From JBQTKD01 sp052389435 (GTDB taxonomy: Bacteria > Actinomycetota > Actinomycetes > Sporichthyales > Sporichthyaceae): a stretch of DNA of 64,000 nucleotides. The stretch is from positions 1 through 64,000 of the forward strand of contig JBQTIB010000085.1 of assembly GCA_052389435.1 (NCBI GenBank), read 5' to 3'. The notes beneath the pieces were generated by a model, which saw nothing but the letters and a program-made list of their open reading frames with translations, made no database searches and was not told where the DNA came from. The translations under genes and the position numbers were made by a program. Of the stretch, positions 59,762 through 64,000 are shown in pieces (positions within the stretch are counted from its first letter, which is position 1; every line of letters starts with the position of its first letter).

Positions 59762-61056
59762 ACGACGACCACGTGATCGACCTGCTCCGCTCGGCCGCCA
59801 CCAACGGCGGCGACTCCGACCTCGGCCCCGCCATGCGCGCCGGCAACCGGATCCGTCGACGCCGCAGAATCGCGCAGGCCGCAAGCGGCAGTGCCGGGCT
59901 GGCCTCCGTCGTGGCCCTCGGCCTGTTCGTCCCCGGCATGGGCGGGCCGAACGAGAGCGTCGTCGTCGCCCCCCCGGCCGCGACGTCGAACCCGATCGCG
60001 GGGCCGTCGAGGGTCGCTGCGTGGGACGGTCAGCCCCGGACGTGGGAGGAGGGCCAGGAGGTCAACCATCGCCTGCTCGAAGAGGCGTTCGGGCCGGACT
60101 TCGAGCGGGCCAAGGAGGGCGGCGAGCTGCAACTGTGGCTGAAGCAGGGAACCGCGACGGCCGCACGCCTGCCCGACGGATACGAGGCATTCGCCTCGTT
60201 GAACGTCGTCCAGGCGGGCCTCTACGTCCTCTACGGCCCGGGCGAGAAGTACCGACTGCCGGACGGTCGAACCGTCGATCTGTATCGGCCCCGTGCCGCC
60301 GGGCGCACACCGTCTCCGGAGGAGCTGAAGGTGCAGGGCGTACGCGACGGCGTGGGCGCGATGTTCACCCGTGCCGACGGCAGTCGAGTGCGCGTCTTCC
60401 TGGCGGCGAAGGACGGGGCCGAGAACTCGAGCCCGCAGCGGCGGACGGAGGCGTTGGAGTTCCTCGAGTCCTACGTCGACACGGTGGCGACCTTCGCGGC
60501 CGACCGGAGGTGGTTTCCCAACGACGGCGAGAAGCACCTCGCCGTCCCGGCCAAGCCGACGCAGGAGCAGCTCCACCAGCGCTACCTGCAGGAGGCGCTC
60601 GGCGACGCGTGGGGCACCGACGTCGACAGCGAGGGTCGGATCACGTTGCAGCCGGACAGCGACTCGGCCGGCGAACTTCCGTCGTCGGACTACCAGGGCA
60701 AGGCCAGCCTGCAGATCCTGACCCGCGCCCAGTTCGAGGCGGCCTGCGACGCGAAGCCCGGCGCCGAGGCGTGCAACTGGCAGAAGCTCGGGGACGGCAA
60801 CGTCGTGCACTGGCGGGCGTGGGCCGACCGGGACGCCTCCGAGGACACGATGCTCGGCGAGCTCGCCACCTACTACCCGCGCAAGGACGGCAGCGTCGTG
60901 ATGGCGATGGCGTCGGTGCTCGGACGCGACGTCTCCGCCGTCGAGCGCAACGGGCACCGCGACGGGCTCTTCACCTGGCTCGAGTCGCTGCGCCACCAGT
61001 TGATCGCCGCCGCGCTCGACAGACGCATCGGCCAGGACGGCTCCACCACGAAATAG
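59758..61056 (+). CDS. Membrane partner of the ECF sigma factor
   Basis: A 432-residue protein coupled to the sigma gene. The N-terminus (MNDDHVIDLLRSAATNGG) is cytoplasmic, then a basic stretch and one membrane segment (SAGLASVVALGLFVPG), with ~370 residues outside. It has the topology of an anti-sigma factor, but no zinc HxxxCxxC motif, so it may act without a ZAS domain. The outer part (LQILTRAQFEAACDA, FTWLESLR) is not recognised. Confidence 0.78.
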   Translation: MNDDHVIDLLRSAATNGGDSDLGPAMRAGNRIRRRRRIAQAASGSAGLASVVALGLFVPGMGGPNESVVVAPPAATSNPIAGPSRVAAWDGQPRTWEEGQEVNHRLLEEAFGPDFERAKEGGELQLWLKQGTATAARLPDGYEAFASLNVVQAGLYVLYGPGEKYRLPDGRTVDLYRPRAAGRTPSPEELKVQGVRDGVGAMFTRADGSRVRVFLAAKDGAENSSPQRRTEALEFLESYVDTVATFAADRRWFPNDGEKHLAVPAKPTQEQLHQRYLQEALGDAWGTDVDSEGRITLQPDSDSAGELPSSDYQGKASLQILTRAQFEAACDAKPGAEACNWQKLGDGNVVHWRAWADRDASEDTMLGELATYYPRKDGSVVMAMASVLGRDVSAVERNGHRDGLFTWLESLRHQLIAAALDRRIGQDGSTTK

Positions 61057-61081
61057 CCCACCCGCCCTGCCCTGGGATCGC

Positions 61082-61163
61082 GGCTTCACTCGCCGGAGTG
61101 CCGCCTCACCCGCCCCGCGCCGCGCCGCACAACGAGTGAAGCGGCATTTCAGCGAGTGAAGCC
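61082..61163. terminator. Long nested hairpin between convergent genes
   Basis: GGCTTCACTCGC (61082-61093) pairs with GCGAGTGAAGCC (61152-61163); after a symmetric 5x5 internal loop TGCCGCCTCAC pairs with GTGAAGCGGCA (61136-61146) with one mismatch. It separates the sigma operon from the P450 gene. Confidence 0.6.
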
Positions 61164-61187
61164 GGCCCCCGAGCACGGCGGCGAGAG

Positions 61188-62420
61188 TTAGGGGCGCAGG
61201 CGGATGGGGAGGTTGGTTAGGCCGCGCAGGACCAGGCCGTCGCCGTGGTCCCAGCGGAGCTCGGAGACGGGGACGGCGAGCTCCATCTGCGGGAAGCGGG
61301 CCAACAGCGCCTCGAAGGCGATCTTTCCTTCCAGGCGTGCCAATGCGGCACCCAGGCAGTGGTGGATGCCGAAGCCGAAGGCCATGTGGGAGACGTCGGG
61401 ACGGTGGACGTCGAAGGCCTGCGGATCGTTGTACTTCGCCGGGTCCCGGCCCGCGGCGGCCAGGGACACGATGACCTGCGTACCCGCGGGGATCGTCACG
61501 CCGTCGATGGTCACGTCCTTGGAGGCGTACCGGAACGTCGAGTGCGGGACGGGGGCGTCGTAGCGCATGAACTCCTCGACCGCGCGGGGCACGAGGGTCG
61601 GGTCCGCGACGAGGGCGTCGCGCTGTTCGGGGTGCAGCAGCAGCGCCACGACGCCGTTGCCGATCAGGCTCGTCGTGGTGTGGTGGCCGGCGACGAGGAG
61701 TTGGAACAGCGTCGAACGCAGTTCCTGTTTGGTCAGCGCACCGCCCTCGGCGGCGACGACGAGGTCCCCGACGAGGTCGTCGGTCGGGTCGGCCCACCGC
61801 TGGTCGACGAGGGCCTCGAGATAGCCGGTGATCCCGTTCGACGCCGCGACGGCCTCCGGGTTCGACGGTCCCGAGCCGGGCTTGAGCAGAATCTCGAAGT
61901 ACCCGGCCAACCGGGCCTGGTCCTGCTTCGCCATGCCCATCAGCTCGCCGAGCACCGTGAACGGCAGCGGCGCGGCGAAGGTCTCGACGAGGTCCACGAC
62001 GTCCGCGGAGCAGGCCTCGAGCGCGGCAAGCAGTTCCTCGACGGCCTCGACGATCCGCGGCTCCAACGAGGTCAGGCGCGACTTCTTGAACGCGGAGGAG
62101 GACAGCCCGCGCAGGCGGGTGTGGTCGGGCGGGTCGACGGAGAGCATGTGGCGGGCGTAGTCCCTGCCGGGCAGGCCCTCGTCGAAGACGGCGCCGTCGG
62201 AATCCAGTGCCGCGTGCATGTCCTTGGACAGGTCGGGATTGTTCAGCGCGGCGCGGGCCTGGGCGTAGCCGAGGATCAGGATCGCCTTGTGCCCGTCGGC
62301 GAGGGTGATCTCGTGGATCGGCGCCTGCGCGAGGACCTCGTCGAACAGCGGGAAGGGATTGTCCCGGTCGAAGCCGGCGCCGCCCCAGCTGTCCAGGACC
62401 GGGTTGCGAGTCGCAGGCAT
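61188..62420 (-). CDS. Cytochrome P450
   Basis: A 410-residue bacterial P450. Heme-binding FGFGIHHCLG with Cys355, I-helix AGHHTTTSLI, ExxR in EEFMRY, and the PPDHTRLRGL meander are all present. Length and C-terminal IRLRP are normal. The substrate is unknown. FprA (3489) could supply electrons; no ferredoxin is adjacent. It is followed on the same strand by a SnoaL-like gene 3 bases upstream, so they form one operon. Confidence 0.93.
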   Translation of the reverse strand: MPATRNPVLDSWGGAGFDRDNPFPLFDEVLAQAPIHEITLADGHKAILILGYAQARAALNNPDLSKDMHAALDSDGAVFDEGLPGRDYARHMLSVDPPDHTRLRGLSSSAFKKSRLTSLEPRIVEAVEELLAALEACSADVVDLVETFAAPLPFTVLGELMGMAKQDQARLAGYFEILLKPGSGPSNPEAVAASNGITGYLEALVDQRWADPTDDLVGDLVVAAEGGALTKQELRSTLFQLLVAGHHTTTSLIGNGVVALLLHPEQRDALVADPTLVPRAVEEFMRYDAPVPHSTFRYASKDVTIDGVTIPAGTQVIVSLAAAGRDPAKYNDPQAFDVHRPDVSHMAFGFGIHHCLGAALARLEGKIAFEALLARFPQMELAVPVSELRWDHGDGLVLRGLTNLPIRLRP

Positions 62421-62422
62421 CG

Positions 62423-62794
62423 TCAGAACTTCCGGAAGCCGGAGCAGAGCAGGTCGATGCGCGCGAGGCGCCCGCTGCCGTCGAGGTCGAAGGTGCACGA
62501 CCAGGTCTGGGACACGACGTGCGGTTCGACGTCGGGGTCCAGGACGAGGCGGTAGTGCACCAGGAGGCGGTCCCCGACGTCGTCGCCGGCCGATTCGTCG
62601 AGGACGACCTCGGCGTAGTCCCCGAACCACGTCTTGAAGCGGCCGAGGACCTCCGCGCGGCCGGTCGTCTCCTCCGGCCCGCCGGGCAGCAGGGCCCGCA
62701 GACGAACGTCTTCGGACAGGTAGTCGGCGAGGGCGTCGAGGTCGCGGTCCGCGACGACGGAGGCGATCTCGCTGGCCAACTGGTGAGCTCTCAT
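62423..62794 (-). CDS. SnoaL/NTF2-like protein
   Basis: A 123-residue protein of the NTF2-like fold (ASEIASVVADRDLDALADYLSEDVRLRALLPGGPEETTGRAEVLGRFKTWF, then a beta sheet ending TFDLDGSGRLARIDLLCSGF). It is first in the operon with the P450 and may bind or process the same substrate, as in polyketide cyclase-like enzymes. ATG 62794. Confidence 0.85.
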   Translation of the reverse strand: MRAHQLASEIASVVADRDLDALADYLSEDVRLRALLPGGPEETTGRAEVLGRFKTWFGDYAEVVLDESAGDDVGDRLLVHYRLVLDPDVEPHVVSQTWSCTFDLDGSGRLARIDLLCSGFRKF

Positions 62795-62960
62795 GGCGCC
62801 GTCCTCGTCGCTCGTGCCGCACTGCCGGGCTCCATCGTGCGCCCCCGACCGGCGGGCGTCGACCACCGCCCCCTTGTGGTGGCGCGCCGAATCCAAGACT
62901 ATGAAGTCGAGTTAGTTTGTCAACAAACCGTGAACGGCCCGATTCCCCAGGAGAGCTCGC

Positions 62961-63482
62961 ATGACCGCAACGGTCCAGACCCACCTCAACCAGGTCGACC
63001 TCGCCGCCGTCGGCGGACTCGTCGCGGCCGTGAGCGAGCAGCCGGAGAAGGGCGCAACGGTCTGGTCGGCGCAGGTGAAGTGGACCGGTGGGTTCACCTC
63101 GCAGGCCGCCGTCCGCGAGCACGCCCCGATCGCCTCCGACGAACCCGCGGGCCTCGGCGGCACGGACACCGCGCCGAACCCCGTCGAGCAACTGCTCGCG
63201 GCGCTCGGCAACTGCCTGGCCGTCGGCTACGCCGCCAACGCCACCGTCGCGGGCATCGAAATCCAGGACCTGACGATCACCGTCGACGGCGACGTCGACC
63301 TGCACTCCTTCCTCGGCCTGAAGGAGCAGCACGCGGGCTTCTCCGGCATCCGCGTCGCCGTCGATTTGAAGACCGACGCGGACCCGGCGGCCGTCGAGGC
63401 CCTGCACCGACGCGTCGAGGCCAGCAGCCCCGTGGGCCACACCCTCACCGCCGCCGTGCCGGTGACCTACACCGCGTCCTAG
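62961..63482 (+). CDS. OsmC-family protein lacking the second cysteine
   Basis: A 173-residue OsmC/Ohr fold protein. The first site cysteine is in ALGNCLAVGYAANA near 78; the second cysteine normally found ~60 residues later is missing, so the usual thiol peroxidase cycle would need a different thiol. It is divergent from the P450 operon; an AT-rich stretch between (62905-62935) may contain both promoters. Confidence 0.85.
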   Translation: MTATVQTHLNQVDLAAVGGLVAAVSEQPEKGATVWSAQVKWTGGFTSQAAVREHAPIASDEPAGLGGTDTAPNPVEQLLAALGNCLAVGYAANATVAGIEIQDLTITVDGDVDLHSFLGLKEQHAGFSGIRVAVDLKTDADPAAVEALHRRVEASSPVGHTLTAAVPVTYTAS

Positions 63483-63797
63483 CCCCTCGACCGCCGCGCC
63501 CTCGGCTCGTTCGGCGGGCGCGGCCGCCCTGGCCCTCGCCGGGAGCGCTGCACAGCGCACCCGGCGAGATTCGGCCCAGGGTTCGGCCCGACTCACGCGA
63601 ACAGCGAGGGGAAGCGCCGTCCGGCGGTCCCAGTCCGGCCACTCGCGGGTCGTCCCCGACCGGACCGACGCGCGCACCGGAGTGTCAGCCCAAACGGCTC
63701 CACAAACCGGACAAATCGGTCGCGCCGGCACCCATTGAGGATGACGTGCGCAGATGTTCTCGACGCCGTCCGGATCGTGGGCTTCGGATCGGGGCGG
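63483..63797. other. Gene-poor stretch with dispersed repeat copy 2
   Basis: Holds the second copy of the ~75-base repeat (63681-63752; see 54411). Nothing else is supported. Confidence 0.45.
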
Positions 63798-64000
63798 GCG
63801 CTAGGAGCGTGGGTCAGTAACACGCCCGGGTAGGTCCCACATCCGGACGGCGGTGCCGGCGACGATTGGTGCCGTGGGTACCGACGATTCGCTGTTCGAG
63901 ATGGATCCGGTGGAGCGGCCGGAGGGTGGGCCGGTCGGCCCGGTGGACAAGACGTTCCGGGCGTTCGCTCCGGATCAGATCCTGTTGTTGCCGCCGTCGT
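63798..64000 (+). mobile_element. Left end of an IS1182-like element (continues past the window)
   Basis: The region from ~63798 leads into a transposase gene at the window edge. The exact inverted repeat cannot be fixed because the other end is outside the window. Confidence 0.5.
63874..64000 (+). CDS. Transposase, IS1182-like, N-terminal part
   Basis: GTG 63874 begins GTDDSLFEMDPVERPEGG, then VDKTFRAFAPDQILLLPPS, the N-terminus of IS1182/IS5-type transposases (usual start K.FRP.DPDQ.LLLPPSL). It is cut by the end of the window after ~42 residues, so the DDE domain cannot be seen. Confidence 0.78.
   Translation, partial: MGTDDSLFEMDPVERPEGGPVGPVDKTFRAFAPDQILLLPPS

Overview
The window is chromosomal DNA from a very high-GC actinobacterium. 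The evidence is codon usage saturated with G/C in third positions, frequent GTG starts, an FprA-type ferredoxin-NADP reductase, a Streptomyces-subtilisin-inhibitor-like protein, a SigE-like ECF sigma factor, a CobW-like protein of the actinobacterial Mrf type, and a SoxR with its operator. A Sporichthya- or Frankia-like soil actinomycete would fit, but the species cannot be fixed from sequence alone. No rRNA, tRNA or CRISPR array was recognised.

Layout. 1-3.5 kb: a NERD-domain protein and the first copy of a two-gene secreted module, called A/B here. 3.5-10.9 kb: fprA, a VapBC pair, small housekeeping proteins, a broken jetD (Wadjet) fragment, a DUF4143 ATPase and uncharacterised genes. 11-15 kb: two further PIN-type toxin-antitoxin pairs around a TerD-nuclease fusion. 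15-27 kb: an accessory 'graveyard' with a second A/B module whose A gene is reduced to its last ~33 codons, fragments of DUF4143 ATPases and of an ADP-ribosylglycohydrolase, an intact DUF4143 ATPase, a third A/B module, a GDPD-like gene lying inside an ATPase relic, and a ribbon-helix-helix + RAMA-domain protein. 27-38 kb: two toxin-antitoxin pairs flank a RecB-like nuclease/Upf1-like helicase (1158 aa) and are followed by a 1990-aa DUF4011 helicase. 38-45 kb: peroxiredoxin, an ArsR-like/GNAT/DUF6884(broken) operon, subtilisin-inhibitor-like protein, pterin dehydratase-VOC fusion, a second GDPD-like gene, and soxR divergent from an FMN reductase with a perfect dyad operator. 45-50 kb: divergent NERD-UvrD helicase and HIT-PLD-helicase genes. 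50-64 kb: secreted proteins, a PhoD-like phosphatase, a Fur/Zur-type box between a ferredoxin-like gene and an Mrf-like gene, an ECF sigma factor with its membrane partner, a P450/SnoaL/OsmC group, and the start of an IS1182-like transposase at the right edge.

Themes. Five PIN-domain toxin-antitoxin pairs, at least four large helicase/nuclease proteins, a RAMA reader and many broken ATPase or defence genes make 5-50 kb look like a defence-island-like accessory region with heavy turnover. Four TA pairs and several other operons use 4-bp stop/start overlaps (GTGA, ATGA, TTGA), so translational coupling is the local habit. The best candidate for an undescribed system is the A/B module: A is a ~440-aa exported protein with four conserved cysteines and B is a ~215-235-aa membrane-anchored or lipoprotein partner with a YLGA-x2-VWPRD motif. 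It occurs three times in 20 kb, each time with B starting inside or just after the stop codon of A.
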